In this document: one piece after another, positions 9,339 through 17,360 of the stretch
How the letters are laid out: every line of letters begins with the position of its first letter
Position numbering within the stretch: the first letter of the stretch is position 1
DNA from: Pseudomonas sp. ICMP22404
GTDB taxonomy: Bacteria; Pseudomonadota; Gammaproteobacteria; Pseudomonadales; Pseudomonadaceae
NCBI RefSeq assembly: GCF_006227205.1
Contig: NZ_VCNG01000003.1
Location: forward strand, 434,001 to 498,000
Reading direction: 5' to 3'
Length of the DNA: 64,000 nt
Notes under the pieces: model-generated
What the model was told of the DNA's origin: nothing
Databases searched by the model: none
Seen by the model: the letters and a program-made list of their open reading frames with translations, nothing else
Made by a program: the position numbers and the translations under genes

Positions 9339-10277
9339 TCAAGCGACTTTCCTGGCGTCCAGATGCTCGGCGCGCGCGGCCACGAACGCGCTGCAACGGG
9401 AGCGCAACCAGCACTCCCCCGGATCATTGTGAGAGGCTCCTCCCCAGACCATCGACAACGCGTGCTCGGGCAAGCGGATCGGCGCCGGCTCGGCCCTCAG
9501 GCCCGCGCTCACCGCCATTGCCTGGGCCACGTAGTCCGGCACGATGGCGATCATGTCGCTGTGGGCCAACAGCACGGGCAAGGCGCTGAACTGAGGCACG
9601 GTCAGCACCACCCGACGTTGGCGCCCGATCAGGCTCAAGGCGCGATCAGAATCATCGATGACATTGCCCATGGACGACACCACTGCGTGGGGTCGTTGGC
9701 AGAACTCGTCCAGCGATAATTCGCCGGGCTGCGAATCGGCCCGCAGCAGCATCGGCCGGATCTGGCGCAAGTCCTTGCGCCGGGCATTGGCCGGCAGCTC
9801 CAGGGTGTGGCTGATACCCAGGGTGATTTCCCCACTGGTCAGCAGTTGGGACATCTGCCATTGATCGGCCCGGCGCACCACCAATGTGGTGCCCGGCGCC
9901 TCGCCCCGCAGGCGGCGCAACAGCTCCGGCAGCAACGCGTATTCAACGTCATCGGACAGTCCGACATGAAAGGTCGCCTCACTGGTGGCCGGATCGAACG
10001 CCTGGCAGCGACTCAGGGCCGCGGCAATGCCATCCAGCGCCGGGCTCAGGTTGGCAAATATCTCCTGGGCCCGTGACGTCGGCTCCATCAAACGGCCCGA
10101 ACGGATGAACAAGGGGTCATCGAACATCAGCCGCAAACGAGCCAGTGCGCTGCTGATCGTCGGTTGACCGAGAAACAGCTTTTCACCGACACGACTGACA
10201 TTGCGCTCATGCATCAAGGTCTCGAAGACAACCAGCAGATTGATGTCAGCACGACGCAGGTCATTTCTGTTCATCAT
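9339..10277 (-). CDS. LysR-family regulator
   Basis: 312 residues. N-terminal winged HTH at about residues 10-65 (LLVVFETLMHERNVSRVGEK then GQPTISSALARLR), followed by a LysR substrate domain that opens FHVGLSDDVEYALLPELLRR, the pattern of the NodD/SyrM/LeuO-like subgroup. Start at the tandem ATGs 10272-10277. It faces a 361-bp region shared with the divergent FixJ-like regulator, which holds an 18-bp palindrome at 10401. Target genes are not evident. Confidence 0.85.
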   Translation of the reverse strand: MMNRNDLRRADINLLVVFETLMHERNVSRVGEKLFLGQPTISSALARLRLMFDDPLFIRSGRLMEPTSRAQEIFANLSPALDGIAAALSRCQAFDPATSEATFHVGLSDDVEYALLPELLRRLRGEAPGTTLVVRRADQWQMSQLLTSGEITLGISHTLELPANARRKDLRQIRPMLLRADSQPGELSLDEFCQRPHAVVSSMGNVIDDSDRALSLIGRQRRVVLTVPQFSALPVLLAHSDMIAIVPDYVAQAMAVSAGLRAEPAPIRLPEHALSMVWGGASHNDPGECWLRSRCSAFVAARAEHLDARKVA

Positions 10278-10638
10278 AGTCGTCGCCCCAGGCGCCAGGC
10301 CATTGAGTCAGGAGTGGACAGAATCATCGTCGGCCTTTTCATCGAGACGCACCGGCGACGGTATGGCTGGCAGGTTATGTCCGCCGTGGTGCGCTTGTCT
10401 GTTGTACCTAGGGACAACCCATTCAACCTTTAGGCAAGCCCACCGATACTTCGGTATGCAGCGCTTCAGGACCGTGGCGCAATTTCAGGGTTTTATGTCC
10501 TACCGGGTGGCCTGCGGCACTTTTAAGATGCAACGATTTCCATGACGCGGAAAGCCGGACTCAGTGAGGCCACCCAAGGCACTTCGTTGCGGTTCGCGTG
10601 GCCCCTACTCACTTGTACTAGATCGTTTCGGACACCCA
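10278..10638. promoter_or_regulatory. Divergent intergenic region with palindrome
   Basis: 361 bases without a gene between the LysR and FixJ-like regulator genes. The clearest element is the 18-bp near-palindrome GTTGTACCTAGGGACAAC at 10401-10418 (one mismatched pair, centre CCTAGG), a good candidate operator for either regulator. No convincing sigma-70 boxes could be fixed by eye. Confidence 0.45.
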
Positions 10639-11289
10639 ATGACGCCCACCTACTCCACCTGCCAGGCCATCAACGATGAGCCGCTCGTTTATATCGTCGA
10701 CGACGATCAACCGCTGCGCGAAGCCCTCGGCGGCCTGTTGCGCTCCATTGGCCTGCAGGTCGCGTTGTTCGGCTCGGTGACGGAGTTCATGCAACACCCT
10801 CGCCCCGACCAGCCCAGTTGCCTGGTGCTGGACGTGCGGCTGCGAGGCATCAGCGGCCTGGACTTTCAGCAACAGCTGGCAACGACCAATATCAACCTGC
10901 CGATCGTGTTCATGACCGGCTACGGCGATATCGCCATGACGGTGAAGGCCATGAAAGCCGGCGCAGTGGATTTCCTGAGCAAACCTTTCCGGGAGCAGGA
11001 CTTGATCGATGCAGTGTCCGCCGCCCTCCAGCGGGATCGGTTACGCCGCGAGTCCGACCTTAGCCGTCGGGCGCTCCAGGACTGTTACGCCACCCTGACC
11101 GCCCGAGAACAACAGGTGATGGGCCTGGCCGTGTCGGGCCTGATGAACAAACAGATCGCCGGGGAAATCGGCCTGAGTGAGATCACGGTCAAGATCCACC
11201 GGGGCCAGGCCATGCGCAAAATGTGCGCGCGCTCGTTCGCCGATCTGGTGCGCATGGCCCAGGCACTGGACATGCATCGCGCCGGGTGA
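10639..11289 (+). CDS. FixJ/LuxR-type response regulator
   Basis: 216 residues. The receiver domain (about 15-130) has the acidic pocket VDDD, phospho-acceptor Asp65 in VLDVRLRG, Thr in FMTGYGDI and Lys in FLSKPF. The LuxR-type HTH (about 150-210) reads LTAREQQVMGLAVSGLMNKQ followed by IAGEIGLSEITVKIHR. The FMTGYGDI/LSKPF text is typical of the FixJ/TtrR/StyR subgroup. No histidine kinase gene is adjacent. A receiver-only gene follows 100 bp downstream. Start at ATG 10639 (MTPTYSTC) with the domain beginning soon after; the upstream extension lacks homology-like text. Confidence 0.85.
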   Translation: MTPTYSTCQAINDEPLVYIVDDDQPLREALGGLLRSIGLQVALFGSVTEFMQHPRPDQPSCLVLDVRLRGISGLDFQQQLATTNINLPIVFMTGYGDIAMTVKAMKAGAVDFLSKPFREQDLIDAVSAALQRDRLRRESDLSRRALQDCYATLTAREQQVMGLAVSGLMNKQIAGEIGLSEITVKIHRGQAMRKMCARSFADLVRMAQALDMHRAG

Positions 11290-11389
11290 ACGTTCATACC
11301 CAGGTATAACTTGGCGGGGTGGCAGGACAAGGTATCTTGCAGGGAAGACGGGGCCTTTATGGCGACCTGACATCACCTTCGGTACCTAA

Positions 11390-11767
11390 ATGTCCAATAC
11401 CGCAATTATTTCAGTGGTCGATGATGATGAGTCCGTTCGAATCGCATTGGACGGTCTCTTGCGCTCCAGCGGCTATACCGTTCGCACCTATGCCAACGCC
11501 TTGGACTTCCTGTCCTCCGGCGGTCCCGAACAGACCGCCTGCCTGATCTCGGATATCACGATGCCCGGCATGAGCGGCATCCAGATGTATAACCAACTGG
11601 CCGACCAAGGCGTTCACATCCCGGTCATTTTCATCACTGGGCATCCCGCCCCGATGCCCCGGGTCAAGGCCGGTGCAGCGGAGCCGGTGGCATTCTTTCC
11701 CAAGCCGTTTCGCTGCGCTGAACTGATCGCCAGCATCGAATCGGTGCTCAATCGGCCGGTCGACTGA
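11390..11767 (+). CDS. Stand-alone receiver (FixJ-type) protein
   Basis: 125 residues, a receiver domain only: VDDDESVR acidic pocket, Asp55 in LISDITMPGMSG, Thr in FITGHPAP, Lys in FFPKPFRC. There is no output domain and no remnant HTH downstream. It follows the full-length FixJ-like regulator by 100 bp and may act as a phosphate sink or protein-contact regulator on the same unseen kinase. The ...FPKPFRCAELIASIESVL ending is complete, so this is not a frameshifted remnant. Confidence 0.8.
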   Translation: MSNTAIISVVDDDESVRIALDGLLRSSGYTVRTYANALDFLSSGGPEQTACLISDITMPGMSGIQMYNQLADQGVHIPVIFITGHPAPMPRVKAGAAEPVAFFPKPFRCAELIASIESVLNRPVD

Positions 11768-11780
11768 ATAACCACACATC

Positions 11781-12363
11781 CTTGTGGGAGCGAGCCTGCT
11801 CGCGAAGCGGTGGGTCAGCTTGCATTCATGCTGAATGTACCGCCGTCATCGCGAGCAAGCCCTAATGCCAGTCAGTCAAGGATCAAACGGCACAAACCTT
11901 GTGGGAGCAAAGCTTGCTCGCGATAGCGACAGATCAGTCAACATTGTTGCTGACTGACTTACCGCAATCGCGAGCAAGCTTTGCTCCCACAGGTCGGTGG
12001 CTTAACTGATCGGCATTAGGGCAAACCCGGCTCCCACAGGTCCTGCGGCGTTCACAAAAGCATCGTCCAACCGCCGATCCTTTGTGGGAGCGAGCCTGCT
12101 CGCGATAGCGGTGGGTCAGCTTGCATCCATGTTGAATGTACCGCCGTCATCGCGAGCAAGCCCTAATGCCAGTCAGTCAAGGATCAAACGGCACAATCCT
12201 TGTGGGAGCAAAGCTTGCTCGCGATAGCGACAGGTCAGTCAACATTGTTGCTGACTGACTTACCGCAATCGCGAGCAAGCTTTGCTCCCACAGGTCGGTG
12301 GCTTAACTGATCGGCATCAGGGCAAGCCCGGCCCCCACAGGTTCTGCGGCGTTCACAAAAGCC
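11781..12363. repeat. Tandemly duplicated REP block (about 301-bp unit, two copies)
   Basis: Copy 1 (11781-12062) and copy 2 (12081-12363) match almost base for base, offset 300-301. Each holds four REP-like units based on GGGAGCGAGCCTGCTCGC or GGGAGCAAAGCTTGCTCGC: two outward/inward pairs, one member of each copy being truncated (ending GCAAGCCCTAATGCC). Both copies end at GTTCACAAAAGC. No gene is supported in 11768-12588; a 125-residue minus-strand open frame at 12303-12680 is composed of REP and antisense DNA. Confidence 0.85.
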
Positions 12364-12588
12364 GCGTTCAACCCCATCGCTCTAACACCTTCGTATAAAT
12401 CCTTCATACCCAGACGTGCCCCCGCTGACCTTATGTAGAAGTGTCGGACGCCGAACCGACGAATACCATTTCCTACAGCGAACCGAAGCTGAATGCATGA
12501 AGCCACGCACGTTCGGGTACCTCGCGACACGGTCACGCTGAAACAGTTGAACAATTCAACGTATCGATTTTGTCTTCGGGAGCACATC

Positions 12589-13791
12589 ATGAAACAGCAT
12601 ATTCTGGTAGTTGGCGCAGGTTTCGGCGGGGTATGGAGCGCGTTGAGCGCGGCCCGCCTGTTGGACCAGCATGATCGCAACGATGTGCAGATTACTGTCC
12701 TGGCGCCCCAGGCGGAGCTGCGGATCCGGCCACGTTTCTACGAGCCTGACGTCCATACGATGAAGGCCCCGCTGGACGAGTTGTTCAACGCGGTCGGGGT
12801 GAATTTCGTGCAGGGCTCGGCGGACAGCGTCGATGCCGAGCGCAAGCAAGTGGGCTATCGCGACGCCTCCGGCATCCAAGGCACGCTGAGCTATGATCGG
12901 CTGGTGCTCGCCGCCGGCAGTCAGTTGATGCGCGCTGACTTCAAGGGTGTGATCGAGCACGCCTTCGATGTCGATGAAATCGAGCAGGCAACCCGCCTCG
13001 AAGCTCATATCAAGTCCCTCGCAAACCGCCCGGACAGTCCCGCCCGCAACACCGTGGTGGTGGCCGGCGGCGGCTTTACCGGGATCGAAACCGCAACCGA
13101 AATGCCCGCCCGCCTGCGCGCCGCCTTGGGCGAACAGGCCAACATCCGGGTGATCGTCGTCGACCGCGCACCGCAGATCGGCGCCTCCCTGGGCGAAGGC
13201 ATCCGCCCTTCCCTTATCGAAGCCTCGGCTCACCTGGGCATCGAATGGATTCTCAACGCCTCGGTCGAATCGGTGGATCCCAGCGGCGTCACCCTGTCGA
13301 ACGGCCAGCGAATCGAGTCCAACACCGTGGTCTGGACCGTGGGCTTCCGCGCCAGTCCGTTGACCGAACACGTACCCGGCACCCGTGATCGCCAGGGCCG
13401 GTTGCACGTCGACGGCAACCTGAAGGTGTTGGGCCAGGACCATATCTTCGCCGCCGGTGACGTGGCCTACGCCGCCACCGACACCGTGGGCAACTACGCG
13501 GCGATGTCCTGCCAGCACGCCATTGCCCTGGGCCGCTATGCCGGCAACAATGTCGCTGCCGACCTGCTGGGCGTGGCTCCGATGACCTACAGCCAGCCCA
13601 AGTACGTGACCTGCCTGGACCTCGGAGCCTGGGGGGCGGTGTACACCGAAGGTTGGGATCGCCAGCTCAAATTGGTGGGCCAGGAAGCCAAGGACCTCAA
13701 GACCCAGATCAACTCGATATGGATCTACCCGCCCGCCGCCGACCGCGCGGCGGCCCTGGCAGCGGCCGACCCGTCGATTCCGGTGGCGTGA
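12589..13791 (+). CDS. NAD(P)/FAD-dependent oxidoreductase (NDH-2-like)
   Basis: 400 residues with the N-terminal FAD dinucleotide fold HILVVGAGFGGVWSALSA, a second nucleotide fold (NTVVVAGGGFTGIETATEM, about 150-168) and the C-terminal FAD contact HIFAAGDVAYA (about 285). This is the layout of type II NADH dehydrogenases, which pass electrons from NADH to quinone without pumping protons, though related FAD oxidoreductases share it. The ATG at 12589 has GGGAG upstream. A strong terminator follows at 13845. Confidence 0.8.
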   Translation: MKQHILVVGAGFGGVWSALSAARLLDQHDRNDVQITVLAPQAELRIRPRFYEPDVHTMKAPLDELFNAVGVNFVQGSADSVDAERKQVGYRDASGIQGTLSYDRLVLAAGSQLMRADFKGVIEHAFDVDEIEQATRLEAHIKSLANRPDSPARNTVVVAGGGFTGIETATEMPARLRAALGEQANIRVIVVDRAPQIGASLGEGIRPSLIEASAHLGIEWILNASVESVDPSGVTLSNGQRIESNTVVWTVGFRASPLTEHVPGTRDRQGRLHVDGNLKVLGQDHIFAAGDVAYAATDTVGNYAAMSCQHAIALGRYAGNNVAADLLGVAPMTYSQPKYVTCLDLGAWGAVYTEGWDRQLKLVGQEAKDLKTQINSIWIYPPAADRAAALAAADPSIPVA

Positions 13792-13844
13792 TTTCACTTT
13801 CCGACTCCGGCCAGATCCCTCCTTTCTGAGCCGGTTTTTCCCAG

Positions 13845-13878
13845 ACACCCGCCATGGAAGGTTCGGCGGGTGTTTTTT
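13845..13878 (+). terminator. Rho-independent terminator
   Basis: The stem ACACCCGCC (13845-13853) pairs with GGCGGGTGT (13865-13873), loop of 11, followed by a T run to 13878. It lies 54 bp after the NDH-2-like stop. Confidence 0.85.
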
Positions 13879-13906
13879 GCCGGCCAACACTGAGGTGACT
13901 GACAGA

Positions 13907-14008
13907 CCGCCATCGCGAGCAAGCTCGCTCCCACAGGGATGGTGAAACAGTGACCTCGCGACCAGCCCACAACCAGTGTGGGAGCGAGCCTGCTCGCGAT
14001 GGCGGCGG
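13907..14008. repeat. REP pair (inverted)
   Basis: Two REP units in opposite orientation (13907-13935 and 13977-14008), core GGGAGCGAGCCTGCTCGC, about 40 bases apart. They sit directly after the 3' end of the PD-(D/E)XK-like gene. Confidence 0.8.
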
Positions 14009-14009
14009 A

Positions 14010-14957
14010 TCAGCTGACGACAATCGGCGCATCCTCAGGCTCATCCACCGACGCCGCGACCTCCGGGACAAACGCAAAACCTGCTGCCTCCCAATCCCGC
14101 CAGTCAGGTGTCTCGTCCGGCAGCCAAGGCCATGGAATCGGCGCGATCGGCACGGCAGTCCATTTGCCTTGCACCTCCGCCTGCCAATACCACCACGCCT
14201 CCACCTGGCCGGCCTGCTCCACAGCCAAAGGCAGGAAGTCATCGTCCCCGCGCTCAAGTGGAACCAGCTTCCAATCCGGGCGGAGCTTCTTCTGGATACG
14301 ACGCAGACGTTGCGTCTGCAGGTCCAATAGAACGGCAGGCAACTCGTCATAGCTGCAACTGCGGCGCTTGTTTTCAACGCCCACGAATTTGGAGAATCCC
14401 AGTGACTGTTGCCCCACTGCCAGCGCGTCCAGTTCCTCACCGGTACGCACATGGAAAACGATGGCACCCAGGTCCAGTGCACTGTCATTGAGGCTCGCTG
14501 CCGGCCCCATCTGCGCAAGGATGTAGAACTGGGAAGGAAATACTGCCTCCTTGAGATTCCTGTCCTGAATGATGTTCCACCGGCACGTCTTGTTCAGCCG
14601 CCAGTTGTCCGGGGATGCCGTGCTCTTTATTTCCAAGGTCACGCCCCAGGTCAGTTGCAGGTCGAACACATCGCCGTGAGGCTGCACCTGGTAGTGTTTT
14701 TCAATGCTGCGGGTCAGATCGCCTTTGCGCGGGGTATAGGTGGTCAGCGCTCGTACCGTATCACCGACGATGTCGTCGCAATGGGCAATCAACTTCTTTG
14801 CCACCAGGTACTCGATCAGCACGCCTCGTAATACGGGCACATTCATATTGGAGAAGGCCCACTGCCAGAAATCATTGGCCGTGTGGGGCGTGATGGCATC
14901 GCCCATGGAGAAGGTCGTTCCTGCTTCCAGAAAGCGCTTCAGATTATCGATTTGCAT
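14010..14957 (-). CDS. Hypothetical protein with PD-(D/E)XK nuclease-like motif
   Basis: 315 residues, no name known to me. Features: VLRGVLIEYLVAKKL at 42-56, a conserved-looking helix with Glu49; then VFDLQLTWGVTLEIKSTAS at 97-115, giving Asp99 ... Glu109-X-Lys111. That order (helix Glu, Asp, E-X-K) is the active-site layout of PD-(D/E)XK nucleases, and the RG-x-x-x-E-x-L-V-A pattern recurs in small restriction-like proteins. The C-terminal half is Trp-rich and acidic, ending in EPEDAPIVVS. Single gene, with AGGGATGAC before the ATG at 14955-14957, flanked by REPs at its 3' end. A defence or DNA-processing role is inference only. Confidence 0.6.
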   Translation of the reverse strand: MQIDNLKRFLEAGTTFSMGDAITPHTANDFWQWAFSNMNVPVLRGVLIEYLVAKKLIAHCDDIVGDTVRALTTYTPRKGDLTRSIEKHYQVQPHGDVFDLQLTWGVTLEIKSTASPDNWRLNKTCRWNIIQDRNLKEAVFPSQFYILAQMGPAASLNDSALDLGAIVFHVRTGEELDALAVGQQSLGFSKFVGVENKRRSCSYDELPAVLLDLQTQRLRRIQKKLRPDWKLVPLERGDDDFLPLAVEQAGQVEAWWYWQAEVQGKWTAVPIAPIPWPWLPDETPDWRDWEAAGFAFVPEVAASVDEPEDAPIVVS

Positions 14958-15096
14958 GTCATCCCTGTCATTGAGCCCAAATGAAGGCTAAATGATGGCG
15001 CTTTTCCGCAGGTAATTCCACTTCGCCCCTGTTCGGTAGTAAAGCCAATGGCTTCCTCGACAGCGGTCCTCCTCGCACCAGCCCCGCACCCTTTCA

Positions 15097-15555
15097 TCAC
15101 TCCAGTAACGAGACGATCCGCGGCTCGATCGAGCCTGCACTCACCTCCAGCAACCCCAGCGTCACCGGCAGTTTGAAACGCCGCCGGCCGGCGCTGCCGG
15201 GGTTCAGATACAAGCGCTCGCCACGCCATTCGATACCCGGCTTGTGGGAGTGCCCCGTGATGACCACCTTCACCCCCGGGTCGAGTGAAGCCGGTACATC
15301 GGCAATGTCATGCACCAGCAGAACCTGCCACCCACACAGATCGAATTGCAGGCTATCGGCAAGCTGCCTGGCCCAATCGGCATCCAGGTCGTTGTTGCCG
15401 CGCACCACATACAGCGGAGCAATCGATGCCAGTTGTTCGAGGATCCCGGGGCTGCCGATGTCTCCGCCATGAATGATCCGATCGCATCCCGCCAGCGCGG
15501 CAAGCGCTTCGGGGCGGAGTAATCCGTGGGTATCGGAAATGACACCAACTTTCAT
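15097..15555 (-). CDS. YfcE-type metallophosphoesterase
   Basis: 152 residues with the calcineurin-like metal-binding motifs in order: GVISDTHG (residues 4-11), IIHGGDIG, VVRGNNDLD, and VVITGHSHKPG. This is the small YfcE/MJ0936 family of dimetal phosphodiesterases. Start at ATG 15553-15555 with GGAAG upstream rather than the longer frame. It diverges from the diguanylate cyclase gene. Natural substrate is not clear from sequence. Confidence 0.85.
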   Translation of the reverse strand: MKVGVISDTHGLLRPEALAALAGCDRIIHGGDIGSPGILEQLASIAPLYVVRGNNDLDADWARQLADSLQFDLCGWQVLLVHDIADVPASLDPGVKVVITGHSHKPGIEWRGERLYLNPGSAGRRRFKLPVTLGLLEVSAGSIEPRIVSLLE

Positions 15556-15672
15556 AAGAGCTTCCCACTGCGTCTGTGCCAACGTCGATCTCGCAACTGG
15601 CTAATGTGCTGGAATTGAATAAGATAGGCTGCGCATCCATAGTGCGCAGACTTGTCGTAAAAGGAAATGTTG

Positions 15673-17241
15673 ATGCTCGGACGCAAACGGCCGGAGCCAA
15701 AAGGCGAAAGCCCTGTCGAGGATTTCGACCCCCAGGCTGCGCGGCCAGGCGCGGCATTGAGGCTGACCATCAGTTTCATGCTGGTGGTGGTGATAGCCTT
15801 CCTGTCCGTTGAAGGCTGGAGGACATGGCGTGACTACCGTGCTGCATTTTCGGCCGCCCGCGATTCGGTGACGAACCTGGCGCGGGCGACGGCCCAGCAT
15901 GCAGAAGACACCATCCGCCAGGTGGACGTCGTCACCGCCGCACTCAGCGAGCGAGTGGAAGGCGACGGATTCGAAAACATCGATATCCCGCGCCTCCATA
16001 AACTACTGGTGCAGCAATCCGCCATCATGCCGCAACTGCACGGGCTGTTTATCTATGGGCCCGATGGGCAATGGGTGGTCACGGACAAGGAGACGATCCC
16101 GGAACCGGCCAACAACGCGGACCGTGACTATTTCCAGTACCACCGCACCCACACGGATCGAAACGTACGCATCGGCGAAGTCATCAGGAGCCGGTCCACC
16201 GACGACCTGATCATTCCCATTTCCCGACGCCTGAACAATCCCGACGGTTCGTTCGCCGGCGTGCTGCTTGGAACGATCAAGGTCAGCTACTTCGTGGACT
16301 ACTACGGCGACTTCAAGATCGACGACAAGGGCGCCCTGGTCCTGGCCCTGCGCAACGGCACCATTCTGGTACGGCGCCCCTTCGTCGAGACGGTGATCGG
16401 CAAGAGCCTGGTCAATAGCGTGATCTTCAAGAACTTCCTGCCGACATCGAACCAGGGTACTGCCGAAGCCCGTGCAGTGATCGACGACACCGAACGCCTG
16501 TACGGCTACCGCGCCCTGACTACGTACCCGTTGGTGGTGGAAGCCGGCCTGTCCCGGGACTCCATCATCGCGCCCTGGCGCCGCGACCTGCTTAAGACCG
16601 GCTTCGTGCTGGTTTTCCTGATCGTCACCCTGGTCGGCTTCGGCCTCATCGTCCTGAGCCAACTGCGCTACCGGATCATCATGGAAAAGCAGATCCGTCA
16701 TGCGCACCAGAGCATGCGGGACATGGCGCTGACCGACAGCCTCACCGGGTTGGGCAACCGTAGGAAGCTGGACCTTGCCTTGACCGATGAGCTGCGCCTG
16801 GCCAAGCGCCAGGGCTCTTCCCTGGCCCTGATCATGCTCGATGTCGATTACTTCAAGCGCTTCAACGACAAATACGGGCACGCCGCCGGGGATGACTGCC
16901 TGCATGCCATTGCCGGGGCGATCCAGGACGCGGTCAAACGACCGGGGGACCTGGCGGTCAGGTACGGTGGCGAAGAATTCACCGTGCTGCTGCCCAATAC
17001 CGACGGCACTGGTGCCGCCAAGGTCGCCCAGGACATTCTTGACGCCATCAGGGCGCTGGACATCGAACATGTCGACCATCCATTGGGCATCGTCACGGCC
17101 AGCGCCGGCATCACCACTACCCAGCCGGGCACGGTGGACGTAACGCCCGCCATGTTGATCAAGGCCGCCGACGCCTTTTTGTACCTGGCCAAGAACACCG
17201 GGCGAAACCGTTGGTGCAGCGCCAGCGCAACGTCGGCTTGA
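15673..17241 (+). CDS. Diguanylate cyclase with Cache sensor
   Basis: 522 residues. A transmembrane helix at about 30-50 precedes a periplasmic dCache-type sensor (about 55-295; FFxYHRTH-like FQYHRTHTDRNVRIGEVIRS is typical), then a second helix at about 305-330 and a GGDEF domain (about 350-515). The signature is GGEEF, active in many cyclases, and the inhibitory I-site RPGD lies five residues upstream, so product inhibition by c-di-GMP is expected. ATG 15673 has AAGGA 7 bases upstream; the ATG at 15667 is too close to it. Confidence 0.85.
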   Translation: MLGRKRPEPKGESPVEDFDPQAARPGAALRLTISFMLVVVIAFLSVEGWRTWRDYRAAFSAARDSVTNLARATAQHAEDTIRQVDVVTAALSERVEGDGFENIDIPRLHKLLVQQSAIMPQLHGLFIYGPDGQWVVTDKETIPEPANNADRDYFQYHRTHTDRNVRIGEVIRSRSTDDLIIPISRRLNNPDGSFAGVLLGTIKVSYFVDYYGDFKIDDKGALVLALRNGTILVRRPFVETVIGKSLVNSVIFKNFLPTSNQGTAEARAVIDDTERLYGYRALTTYPLVVEAGLSRDSIIAPWRRDLLKTGFVLVFLIVTLVGFGLIVLSQLRYRIIMEKQIRHAHQSMRDMALTDSLTGLGNRRKLDLALTDELRLAKRQGSSLALIMLDVDYFKRFNDKYGHAAGDDCLHAIAGAIQDAVKRPGDLAVRYGGEEFTVLLPNTDGTGAAKVAQDILDAIRALDIEHVDHPLGIVTASAGITTTQPGTVDVTPAMLIKAADAFLYLAKNTGRNRWCSASATSA

Positions 17242-17360
17242 CCCTGTTGGGAACCGCCGTGCATCGGTCCGGATCGCACAAATCCAAGTCCACAGGTGTC
17301 GGCAAGGCGCCTGGCGGCTACAATGGTCGCTTCGACCGTGACCAGCCTGACTAAAAATAC

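Noticed and set aside
12690..13890. Long minus-strand open frame opposite the NDH-2-like gene
   Set aside because: Antisense of a well-supported FAD protein; no ribosome site or family features.
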